This document shows, piece by piece, positions 52,090-64,000 of a stretch of 64,000 nucleotides of DNA. The notes beneath the pieces were generated by a model. It saw only the letters and a program-made list of their open reading frames with translations, had not been told where the DNA came from and ran no database searches. Source of the stretch: Eriocheir sinensis (Eukaryota; Arthropoda; Malacostraca; Decapoda; Varunidae); NCBI RefSeq assembly GCF_024679095.1, contig NW_026110563.1:558001-622000 (forward strand), given 5' to 3'. The stretch's first letter is position 1, and each line of letters opens with the position of its first letter. Both the position numbers and the translations under genes were made by a program.

Positions 52090-55000
52090 ATATTTTTATT
52101 GATATTTGCGTTATTTATGTGTATTTTGCATATGTTTTCTCATAAAAATTTACATTATTTTATTAGTATTTTGTCTATTTATTTTGATACGAATTACATG
52201 ATTATTTGTGTATTTTTTACATTTTTTTATACGTATTTACATTATTTAATGTGTATTTTGTTTATATATTTTTACACAAATTTACGTTATTATATGTGTA
52301 TTTGTATAGGTATTTTGATACAAATTTACATTATTTTATGTATTTTGTATATATATTTCAATTCAAATTTAGCTTATTTTATGTGTATTTTGTATATCTA
52401 TTTATTTTAATACAAAATCAAATATTTTATGTTTTTTCGTATATATATTTTTATAAAAAATGCGTTATTTTATGGGTATTTTGCATCTTAATTTTCATAC
52501 AAATTTACATTATTTTATTAATATTTTCTGTATTTATTTTGATACGATTTTACATTATTTTATTTGTGTTTTGTATATATTTTTTTATACATATTTACAT
52601 TATTTAATGTTTTTTTTGTATATATATATTTGATACAAATTTACGTTATTTTAAGTCTATATGTTTATATATTTTCATTCAAATTTACATTATTTTATGT
52701 GTATTTTGTATATGTCTTTCAATACAAATTTACCTATTTTTATATGTTTTTTGTATATTTATTTTCATACAAGTTTAAATTATTTTTGTGTATTTTTGTA
52801 TATAGTTTTATACAAATTTAAGTTATTTTATGTGTATTTTGTATATCTATTTTCATACAAATACACATTCTTTCCATGATATTTTGTTTATTTATTTTGA
52901 CACGAATTAACATTATTTAATGTGTGTTTTTTATATATATTTTTATACGTATTTACATTATTTCAAGTGTATTTAGTATATATATTTCTATAGAAATCTG
53001 CGTTATTTTATGTGTATTCGTATATATATTTTGAGACAAATTTACATTGTTTTATGTGTATTTTGCATATTTTTTCAATACAAATTTACCTTATTGTATG
53101 TGCATTTTGTATATTAATTTTAATATAAATTTGATTAATCTATGTGTATTTTTGTATATGTATTTTTATAAAAATATGCTTTATTTTATGGGTATTTTGC
53201 ATCTTTATTTTCATACAAATTTACATTATTTTATTGATATTCTGTGTATTTATTTTAATATGATTTTACATTATTCTATGTGTATTTTGTATATATATTT
53301 TATATAAAATGTATTTGTTTTCATTTCATACAAATCTACATTATTTTATGTGTTTTTTTGTACATGTATTTAAATACAAATTTAAGTAGTTATATGTGTA
53401 TTTTGTATATCTATTTTGTATGTATATTTTTATAGAAATTTACTCTATTTTATGAGTATTCGTATATATATTTTGATACAAATTTACATTATTGATGTGT
53501 ATTTTGCATATCTGTTTCAATACCAATTTACTTTATTGTACGTGCATTTTGTATATTTATTTTAATACAAATTTAACTATTTTATATGTATATTTGTATA
53601 TATATTTTTATGCAAATATGCGTTATTATATGGATATTTTGCATCTTTATTTTCATACAAATTTACATTATTTTATTGATATTCTCTTTATTTATTTTGA
53701 TACGACTTAACATTATTCTATGTGTATTTTGTATATTTTTTTTATACATATTTACATTATTTAATGCTCATTTTGTATATATATTTTATCCAAATTTACA
53801 TTATTTTATGTGTATTTGTTTATATATTTTCATACAAATTTACATTATTTTATGTGTTTTTTGTATATATATTTTTCTACGTATTTAAATTATTTTATGT
53901 GTATTTTGTATATACATTTTCATAAAAAAATTACGTTATTTTATTGTGTGTATAAGTATATATTTTGATACAAATTTTATACAAATTCATGTTATTTAAT
54001 GTGTATTTGTATATATATTTTCATACAAATTTATATTATTTTATGTGTATTTTTTCATATATTTCATTACAAATTTACCTTATTTTATGTTTATTTTGTA
54101 TATTTATTTCATTCAATTTTAAATTATTTTATGTGTATATTTGTATTTGTATTTAGGTTATTTTATGTGTATTTTGTATATATATTTTCATCCAAAATTA
54201 CATTATTTTATTGATATTTTCTTAATTTAATTCGATACGAATTTAGATTATTTCATAGGTATTTTGTATACATATTTTTATACTCATTTACGTTATCTAA
54301 CGTGTGTTTTGTATATATATTTTTATGCAAATGTATTTTATGTTCATTTTTGTACATATTTTTATAGAAATTTGCGTTATTTTATGTATATAGATTTATA
54401 TAAACTTACGTTATTTTATGTGCATCTTGTATATTTATATTTATACAAATACACATTCTTTTATTGGTATATTGTTTATTTACATTTATACGAATTTACA
54501 TTATTTTATGTGTATTTTGTATTCATTTTTTTATACGTATTTACTTAATATTATGTGTATTTTGTATATGTATTTTATAGAAATCTGCGTTATTTTATGT
54601 GTATTCGTATATATATTTTGAAACAAATTTACATTATTTTATATGTATTTTGCATATTTATTTCAATACAAATTTACCTTATTGTATGTGCATTTTGTAT
54701 ATTTATTTTAATACAAATTCAAATATTTTATGTGTATTTTGGTATCAATAATTTTATAAAAAAGAGTTATTTTATAGGTATTTTGCATCTTAATTTTCAT
54801 ACAAATTTACATTATTTTATTAATATTCTGTGTATATATTTTGATACGATTTTACATTATACTATTTGCGTTTTGTATATATTTTTTTATACATATTTAC
54901 ATTATTTAATATGTTTTTTGAATATATATTTCATACAAATTTACGTTATTATATGTATATTTGTTTATATATTTTCTTTCAAATTTACATTATTTTATAT

Positions 55001-56236
55001 GTATTTTGTATATGTATTTCAATACAAATTAACCTAATTTTATGTGTATTTTGTATATTTCTTTTCATACAAATTTAAATTATTTTTGTGTATTTTTGTA
55101 TATAGTTTTATACAAATTTAGGTTATTTTATGTACGCATTTACATTATTTAATGTGTGTTTTGTATATATATTTTTATCCAAAGTTACTTTATTTTACGT
55201 TCATTTTTGGACATATATTTTTATGGAAATTAGCGTTATTTTATATGTATTTGTATATGTTTTCTCATGCAAATTTACATTATTTTATTGATATTTTGTT
55301 TATTTAGTTTGATACGAATTACAAGATTATATGTGTATTTTGTACATATTTTTTATACGTATTTACATTACTTAATGAGTATTTTGTTTATATATTTTTA
55401 AACAAGTTTACGTTATTATATGTATTTTTATAAATATTTTGATAAAAATTTACATTATTTTATGTATTTTGTATATACATTTCAATTCAAATTTAGCTTA
55501 TTTTATCTGTATTTTGTATATCTATTTTCATACGAATTTAATAACTTCTGTGTATTTTTGTATATAGTTTTATACAAATTTACGTTATTTTATGTGTATT
55601 TTGTATATTTATATTTATACAAATACACATTCTTTTATTGGTATTTTGTTTATTTATTTTGATACGAATTTACATTATTTTATGTGTATTTTGTATACAT
55701 TTTCTTATACGTATTTACTTCATTTTATGTGTATTTTGTATATATATTTTTATACAAATCTACGTTATTTTATGTGTATTCGTATATATATTTTGAAATA
55801 AATTTACATTGTTTTATATGTATTTTGCATATCTATTTCAATACAAATTTACCTTATTGTATGTGTATTTTGTATATTTATTTTAATACAAATTAATTTT
55901 TTCATGTGTATTTTGGTATATATATTTTATAAAAAATGCGTTATTTAATGGGTATTTTGCATCTTTATTTTCATACAAATTTACATTGTTTTATTAATAT
56001 TCTGTGTATTTATTTTGATACGATTTTACATTATTCTATTTGTGTTTTGTATATATTTTTTATACATATTTACATTATTTAATGTGTATTTTGTATATTT
56101 TAAAACAAATTTACGTTATTTTATGCGCATCTGTTAAAATATTTTGATACAAATTTACATTATTTTATGTATTTTGTATATATATTTCAATACAAATTTA
56201 GTTTATTTTATGTATATTTTGTATATCTATTTTCAT
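52090..56236 (+). repeat. 45-bp satellite block, plus orientation (segmental duplication)
   Basis: Phase markers are near 52459, 53176, 53618, 54764 and 55936. The 717-bp step 52459-53176 is a full 16-monomer unit; the 442-bp step that follows has lost about six monomers. It ends in the GCGCATCTGTTAAAAT module and the recurrent switch. Confidence 0.87.
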
Positions 56237-58013
56237 TCGTATCAAAATAAATAAACAAAATAGCAATAAAATAATGTAAATTTGTATGAGAAAACATATA
56301 CAAATACACATAAAATAACGCAAATTTCTAAAAAATATATGTACAAAAATGCACATAAAATAAAGTAAATTTGCATAAAAATATATATACAAAACACACA
56401 TTAAATAATGTAAATGCGTACATAAAATAACCTAAATTTGTATAAAACTATATACAAAAATACACAAAAATATTTAAAATTTGTATGAAAAGTAATATAC
56501 AAAATACACATAAAATTAGGTAAATTTGTATTGAAATACATATACAAAATACACATAAAATAATGTAAATTTGAATGAAAATATATAAACAAATACACTT
56601 AAAATAACGTAAATTTGTATATTATATATATGCAAGATACACATTAAATAATGTAAATGTGTATAAAAAAATATATACAAAAAAGAAATAGAATAATGTA
56701 AAATCCTATCAATATAAATACACAGAATATCAATAAAATAATGTAAATTTGTATGAAAAGAAAGATGCAAAATTCACATAAAATAGCGCATTTTTTATAA
56801 AAATATATATACCAAAATACACATAAAATATTTAAATTTGTATTGAAATAAATATACAAAATGCATATACAGTAAGGTAAATATGTATTGAAAGAGATAT
56901 TCAAAAATACATATAAAACAAAGTTAATTTGTTTCAAAATATATATACGAATACACATAAAATAACGTAGATTTCTATAGAAATATATATACAAAATACT
57001 CATGAAATTACGTAAATACGTATAAAAATATATATACAAAATACATATCTAGGTAAATTCGTGTCAAAATAAATAAACAAAATATCATGAAAAGAATGTG
57101 TATTTGCATGAAAATAAATAATAGATAATAAATTTGTATGAAATATATATGCAAGATACACATTAAATAATGTAAATATGTATAAAAAAATATATACAAA
57201 AAACAAATAGAATAATGTGAAATCGTAACAAAATAAATACACCGAATATTAATAAAATAATATAAATTTGTATGAAAATAAAGATGCAAAATTCCCATCA
57301 AATAGCGCATTTCTTATAAAAATATATATACCAAAATACACATAAAATATTTAAATTTGTATTGAAATAAATATACAAAATGCACATACAATAAGGTAAA
57401 CTTGTATTGAAAGAGATATGCAAAAATACATATAAAACAATGTAAATTTGTTTCAAAATATATATACGAATACACATAAAATAACGTAGATTTCTAAAAA
57501 AATATATATACAAAATACACATAAAATTAAGTAAATACGTATAAAAATAGATATACAAAATACACATAGAATAATGTAAAATTGTTTCAAAAAAAAAAAA
57601 ACAGAATATAAATAAAATAATGTAAATTTGTATGAAAATAAAAATGCAAAATACCCATAAAATAAAGCATATTTTTATAAAAATACATATTCAAAAATAC
57701 ACATAGCATAATTAAATTTGTATTAAAATTAATATACAAAATCCATATACAATAAGGTAAATTTGTATTGAAAAAATATGCAAAATACACATAAAACAGT
57801 GTAAATTTATTTCAAAATCTATATACGAATACTCATAAATCAACGTAGATTTCTATAGAAATATATATACAAAATACACATCAAATGATGTAAACACGTA
57901 TAAAAATATATATATAAAATACACATTAAATAATGTAAATTCGCGTCAAAATAAATAAACAAAATATCAATAAAAGAATGTGTATTTGTATGAAAATAGA
58001 TATACAATATACA
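56237..58013 (-). repeat. 45-bp satellite block, minus orientation
   Basis: Phase markers are near 56763, 57285 and 57642. Bases 57590-58000 are collinear with 41960-42480 but without the AT expansion. An A run sits at 57589-57601. Confidence 0.86.
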
Positions 58014-58308
58014 CGTTATTTTATGTGTATTCGTATATATATTTTGAAACAAATTTACACTGTTTTATTTGTATTTTGCATTTTTTTTTTCAATACAAAT
58101 TTACCTTTTTGTATGTGTGCATTTTGTATATTAATTTTAATACAAATTTAATTATTCTATATGTATTTTTTATATGTATTTTTAAAAAAAAATATGCTTT
58201 ATCTTATGGGTATTTTGCATCTTTATTTTCATACAAATTTAAATTATTTTATTGATATTCTGTGTACTTATTTTGATACGATTTTACATTATTCTATGTA
58301 TAACAAAA
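58014..58308 (+). repeat. 45-bp satellite block, plus orientation
   Basis: It matches 63040-63318, including the GTATGTGTGCATTTTG variant. The phase marker is near 58207. It ends at a shortened form of the ATGTATAACAAAAATAAAT switch. Confidence 0.83.
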
Positions 58309-58369
58309 ATAAATATATACAAAAATACACAAAAATAATTTAAATTTGTTTGAGAATAGATATGCAAAA
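58309..58369 (-). repeat. Very short satellite block, minus orientation
   Basis: Little more than one monomer, ending GATATGCAAAATATGTGTATT, where orientation flips back to plus. Confidence 0.75.
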
Positions 58370-58990
58370 TATGTGTATTTTGTATATATATTTCAATTTA
58401 AATTTAGCTTATTTTGTGTGTATTTTGTATATATTTTCATACAAATTTAATTACTTCTGTTTATTTTTGTATATAGTTTTATATAAATTTACGTTATTTT
58501 ATGTGTATTTATTATATTTATATTTATACAAATACACATTCTTTTATTGGTATTTTGTTTATTTATTTTGATACGAATTTACATTATTTTATGTGTATTT
58601 TGTATACATTTTTTTATACGTAATTGCTTCATTTTATGTGTATTTTGTATATATATTTTTATAGAAATCTACGTTATTTTATGTGTATTCGTATATATAT
58701 TTTGAAACAAATTTACATTGTTTTATATGTATTTTGCATATCTATTTCAATACAAATTTACCTTTTGTATGTGTTTTTTGTATATTTATTTTAATACAAA
58801 TTTAATTTTTTGATGTGTATTCTGGTATATATATTTTTATAAATAAAAAAAATGCGTTATTTTATGGGTATTTTGCTTCTTTATTTTCATACAAATTTAC
58901 ATTATTTTATTAACATTCTGTGTATTTATTTTGATACGATCTTACATTATTCTATTTGTGTTTTGTACATATTTTTTTATACAAATTTAC
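58370..58990 (+). repeat. 45-bp satellite block, plus orientation
   Basis: Collinear with 14130-14730 and 16810-17400, with the TAAATAAAAAAAATGCG variant before the phase marker near 58853. Confidence 0.84.
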
Positions 58991-59637
58991 GTTTTTTTTT
59001 ATAAAACTATTGATACCAAAATACATATAAAATATTTCAATTTGTATTAAAATAAATATATAAAATGCACATACAATAAGGTAAATTTGTATTGAAATAG
59101 ATATGCAAAATACATATAAAATAATGTAAATTTGTTTCAAAATATATATACGAATACACATAAAATAACGTAGATTTCTATAAAAATACATATACAGAAT
59201 ACATATATAATTAAGTAAATACGTATAAAAAAATGTATACAAAATTCACATAAAATAATGTAAATTCGTATAAATGTAAATAAACAATATACCAATAAAA
59301 GAATGTGTATTTGTATCAATATAAATATACAAAATGCACATAAAATAACGTAAATTTATATAAAACTATATACATAAAATACGCAAATTTCTATAAAAAT
59401 ATATGTACAAAAATGAGCATAAAATAAATTTGCATATAAATATATATACAAAACACACATTAGATAATGTAAATGAGTATAAAAATATGTATAGAAAATA
59501 CCTATGAAAGAATCTAAATTCGTGTCGAGTTAAATTAAGAAAATACCAATAAAATAATGTAATTTTGGATGAAAATATATATACAAAATACACATAAAAT
59601 AACATAAATACAAATACAAATATACACATAAAATATT
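58991..59637 (-). repeat. 45-bp satellite block, minus orientation
   Basis: Collinear with about 8520-9158. It starts at a T-run junction (ACGTTTTTTTTTATAAAAC) and ends at the same minus-to-plus junction as 51016. Confidence 0.84.
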
Positions 59638-60416
59638 GTATTTTGTATATACATTTCAATTCAAATTTAGCTTATTTTATCTGTATTTTGTATATCTATT
59701 TTCGTACGAATTTAATTACTTCTGTGTATTTTTAAATAGTTTTATACAAATTTACGTTATTTTATGTGTATTTTGTATATTTATATTTATACAAATACAC
59801 ATTCTTTTATTGGTATTTTGTTTATTTATTTTGATACGAGTTTACATTATTTTATGTGTATTTTGTATACATTTTGTTATACGTATTTACTTCATTTTAT
59901 GTGTATTTTGTATATATATATATTTTTATACAAATCTACGTTATTTTATGAGTATTCGTATATATATTTTGAAACAAATTTACATTGTTTTATATGTATT
60001 TTGCATATCTATTTCAATACAGATTTACCTTATTGTATGTGTATTTTGTATATTTATTTTAATACAAATTAATTTTTTCATGTGGGTTTTGGTATATATA
60101 TTTAAAAAAAAAATGCATTATTTAATGGGTATTTTGCATCTTTATTTTCATACAAATTTACATTGTTTTATTAATATTCTGTGTATTTATTTTGATACGA
60201 TTTGACATTATTCTATTTGTGTTTTGTATATATTTTTTTATACATATTTACATTATTTAATGTGTATTTGTATATTTTAAAACAAATTTACGTTATTTTA
60301 TGCGCATCTGTTAAAATATTTTGATACAAATTTACATTATTTTATGTATTTTGTATATATATTTCAATACAAATTTAGTTTATTTTATGTATATTTTGTA
60401 CATCTATTTTCATTCG
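59638..60416 (+). repeat. 45-bp satellite block, plus orientation
   Basis: Collinear with 51017-51551 and then with 55920-56236. The phase marker is near 60125. It ends with the GCGCATCTGTTAAAAT module. Confidence 0.85.
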
Positions 60417-61731
60417 TATCAAAATAAATAAACAAAATAGCAATAAAATAATGTAAATTTGTATGAGAAAACATATACAAATACACATAAAATAACGCAA
60501 ATTTCTAAAAAAATATATGTACAAAAATGCACATAAAATAGAGTAAATTTGCATAAAAATATATTTATAAAACACACATTAAATAAAGTAAATGCGTACA
60601 TAAAATAACCTAAATTTGTATAAAACTATATACAAAAATACACAAAAATATTTAAAATTTGTATGAAAAGAAATATACAAAATACACATAAAATTAGGTA
60701 AATTTGTATTGAAATACATATACAAAATACACAGAATAATGTAAATTTGAATGAAAATATATAAACAAATACACTTAAAATAACGTAAATTTGTATAAAA
60801 TATATATGCAAGATACACATTAAATAATGTAAATGTGTTTAAAAAAAATATATACAAAAAGGAATATAATAATGTAAAATCCTATCAATATAAATACACA
60901 GAATATCAATAAAATAATGTAAATTTGTATGAAAAGAAAGATGCAAAATTCCCATAAAATAGCGCATTTTTTTAAAAAATATATATACCAAAATACACAT
61001 AAAATATTTAAATTTGTATTGAAATAAATATACAAAATGCATATACAGTAAGGTAAATATGTATTGAAAGAGATATTCAAAAATACATATAAAACAAAGT
61101 AAATTTGTTTAAAAATATATATACGAATACACATAAAATAACGTAGATTTCTATAGAAATATATATACAAAATACACATGAAATTATGTAAATACGTATA
61201 AAATATATATACAAAATACATATCTAGGTAAATTCGTGTCAAAATATATAAACAAAATATCATGAGAAGAATGTGTATTTGTATGAAAATAAATAATAGA
61301 TAATAAATTTGTATGAAATATATATTCAAGATACACATTAAATAATGTAAATATGTATAAAAAATATATACAAAAAAATAGAATAATGTGAAATCGTATC
61401 AAAATAAATACACCGAATATTAATAAAATAATGTAAATTTGTATGAAAATAAAGATGCAAAATTCCCATCAAATAGCGCATTTCTTATAAAATATGTATA
61501 ACAATACACATAAAATATTTAAATTTGTATTGAAGTAAATATACAAAGTGCACATACAATAAGGTAAACTTGTATTGAAAGAGATATGCAAAAATACATA
61601 TAAAACAATGTAAATTTGTTTCAAAATATATATACGAATACACATAAAATAACGTAGATTTCTATAAAAATATATATACAAAATACACATAAATTAAGTA
61701 AATACGTATACAAATAGATATACAAAATACA
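60417..61731 (-). repeat. 45-bp satellite block, minus orientation
   Basis: Collinear with 56237-57550. Phase markers are near 60950 and 61457. Both copies share ATATCTAGGTAAATTCG, where other units read ATATCAAATAATGTAAATT. Confidence 0.85.
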
Positions 61732-62229
61732 AATTGGCCTAACTTTATGTGTATTTTGCATATCTATTTTCAAACAAACTTAAATTATTTTTGTGTATTT
61801 TTGTATATATTTTTATACAAATTTTAGTTATTTTATTTGTTTTTTGTATATATATTTTCCTACAAATATACATTCTTTTATTGGAATTTCGTGTATTTAA
61901 TTTTTTACAAATTTACATTATTTCATGTGTATTTTGTATATATATTTTTCTACGTATTTAAATTATTTTATGTGTATTTTATATATACATTTTCATAAAA
62001 AATTACGTTATTTTATTGTGTGTATTCGTATATATTTTGAAACAAATTTTATACAAATTTATGTTATTTTATGTGTATTTGTATATATATTTTCATACAA
62101 ATTTATATTATTTCATGTGTATTCTTACATATATTTTATTACAAATTTACCTTATTTTATGTTTATTTTGTATATTTATTTCATTCAATTTTAAATTATT
62201 TAATGTGTATTTTTGTATTTGTATTTGTA
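61732..62229 (+). repeat. 45-bp satellite block, plus orientation
   Basis: An inverted match to 51552-51920 and a direct match to 53870-54130. It starts with TTGGCCTAACTTTATG, a locally GC-richer junction. Confidence 0.83.
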
Positions 62230-62268
62230 TCGTAAATTTGTATAAAACTATATACAAAAATACACAGA
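62230..62268 (-). repeat. Sub-monomer inverted fragment
   Basis: About 39 bases containing TATAAAACTATATACAAAAA in minus orientation between two plus blocks. It is the shortest orientation block I can separate. Confidence 0.7.
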
Positions 62269-63318
<1,050 letters not shown>

Positions 63319-63412
63319 TATAACAAAAATAAATACAGAATACACAAAAATAGATATGCAAAATACATATAAACAATGTAAATTTATTTCAAAATATATA
63401 TACGAATACACA
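63319..63412 (-). repeat. Short satellite block, minus orientation
   Basis: About two monomers, matching 31856-31953 with both switch points preserved. Confidence 0.82.
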
Positions 63413-64000
63413 TGACATGGGTATTTTGAATCTTAATTTTCATACAAATTTACATTATTTTATTAATATTTTCTGTATTTATTTTGATACGATTTTACAT
63501 TATTTTATTTGTGTTTTGTGTATTTTTTTTATACATATTTACATTATTTAATGTGTTTTTTGTATATATATTTGATACAAATTTACGTTATTTTAAGTCT
63601 ATATGTTTATATATTTTCATTCAAATTTACATTATTTTATGTGTATTTTGTATATGTATTTCAATACAAATTTACCTAATTTTATGTTTTTTGTATATTT
63701 ATTTTCATACAAGTTTAAATTATTTTTGTTTATTTTTGTACATAGTTTTATACAAATTTAGGTTATTTTATGTGTATTTTGTATATCTATTTTCATACAA
63801 ATACACATTCTTTTCATGATAATTTTGACTCGAATTTACATTATTTAATGTGTATTTTGTATATATATTTTTATACGTATTTACATTATTTCAAGTGTAT
63901 TTTGTATATATATTTCTATAGAAATCTACGTTATTTTATGTGTATTCGTATATATATTTTGAAACAAATTTACATTGTTTTATGTGTATTTTGCATATTT
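63413..64000 (+). repeat. 45-bp satellite block, plus orientation, runs off window end
   Basis: Collinear with 31954-32610, but without the (AT)n expansion of that copy. The array clearly continues past the window. Confidence 0.87.

Overview
This window is eukaryotic, almost certainly metazoan, repeat DNA. I find no protein-coding gene, rRNA gene, functional tRNA gene or CRISPR array. About 98% of it is a very AT-rich satellite built from a degenerate monomer of about 45 bp. On the strand I call plus, the core words are ATGTGTATTTTGTATAT, then a T-rich spacer, then TACAAATTTACATTA. My reading of the consensus has about 6 G/C in 45 bases and roughly 25 T to 14 A, so each block has a strong T-rich/A-rich strand bias that flips with orientation. 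The monomer is a multiple of three bases and has few stop codons in some frames. That produces hundreds of Tyr/Ile/Phe/Leu-rich open frames with a 15-residue period, which are artefacts.

The only complex sequence is two copies of a GC-rich tRNA-derived SINE: one cut by the window start (1-330) and one essentially complete (13682-14057), with pol III A and B boxes and an A16 tail. The SINE suggests an animal genome. I cannot name the taxon from sequence alone; a mollusc such as a cephalopod is only a guess.

The satellite is layered. Level 1 is the 45-bp monomer. Level 2 is a higher-order repeat of about 16 distinguishable monomers (about 717 bp), phased here by the monomer reading GGGTATTTTGCATC on plus or GATGCAAAATACCC on minus. 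Level 3 is a set of shortened units of about 515-530 bp that alternate as two types, giving a period of about 1.03 kb. Level 4 is multi-kilobase segmental duplication: about 19.8-28 kb against 38.2-46.7 kb; about 32.0-36.3 kb against 52.4-56.2 kb; about 10.0-11.6 kb against 36.7-38.4 kb; and tandem units starting near 11.69, 13.53 and 16.59 kb. The array changes orientation about 42 times in 64 kb, and many switch points are copies of a few ancestral junctions. Long pure (AT)n tracts grew inside the TATATA core of particular monomers; paralogous copies without the expansion sit elsewhere in the window.

Layout: 1-330 SINE; 331-640 (AT)n and T-rich spacer; 640-13681 satellite blocks; 13682-14057 SINE; 14058-64000 satellite blocks. 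Block boundaries below are read by eye and are good to about 20 bp. Strand on a satellite block means monomer orientation, not transcription. No stretch over 300 bases is unexplained: everything outside the SINEs is satellite or microsatellite.
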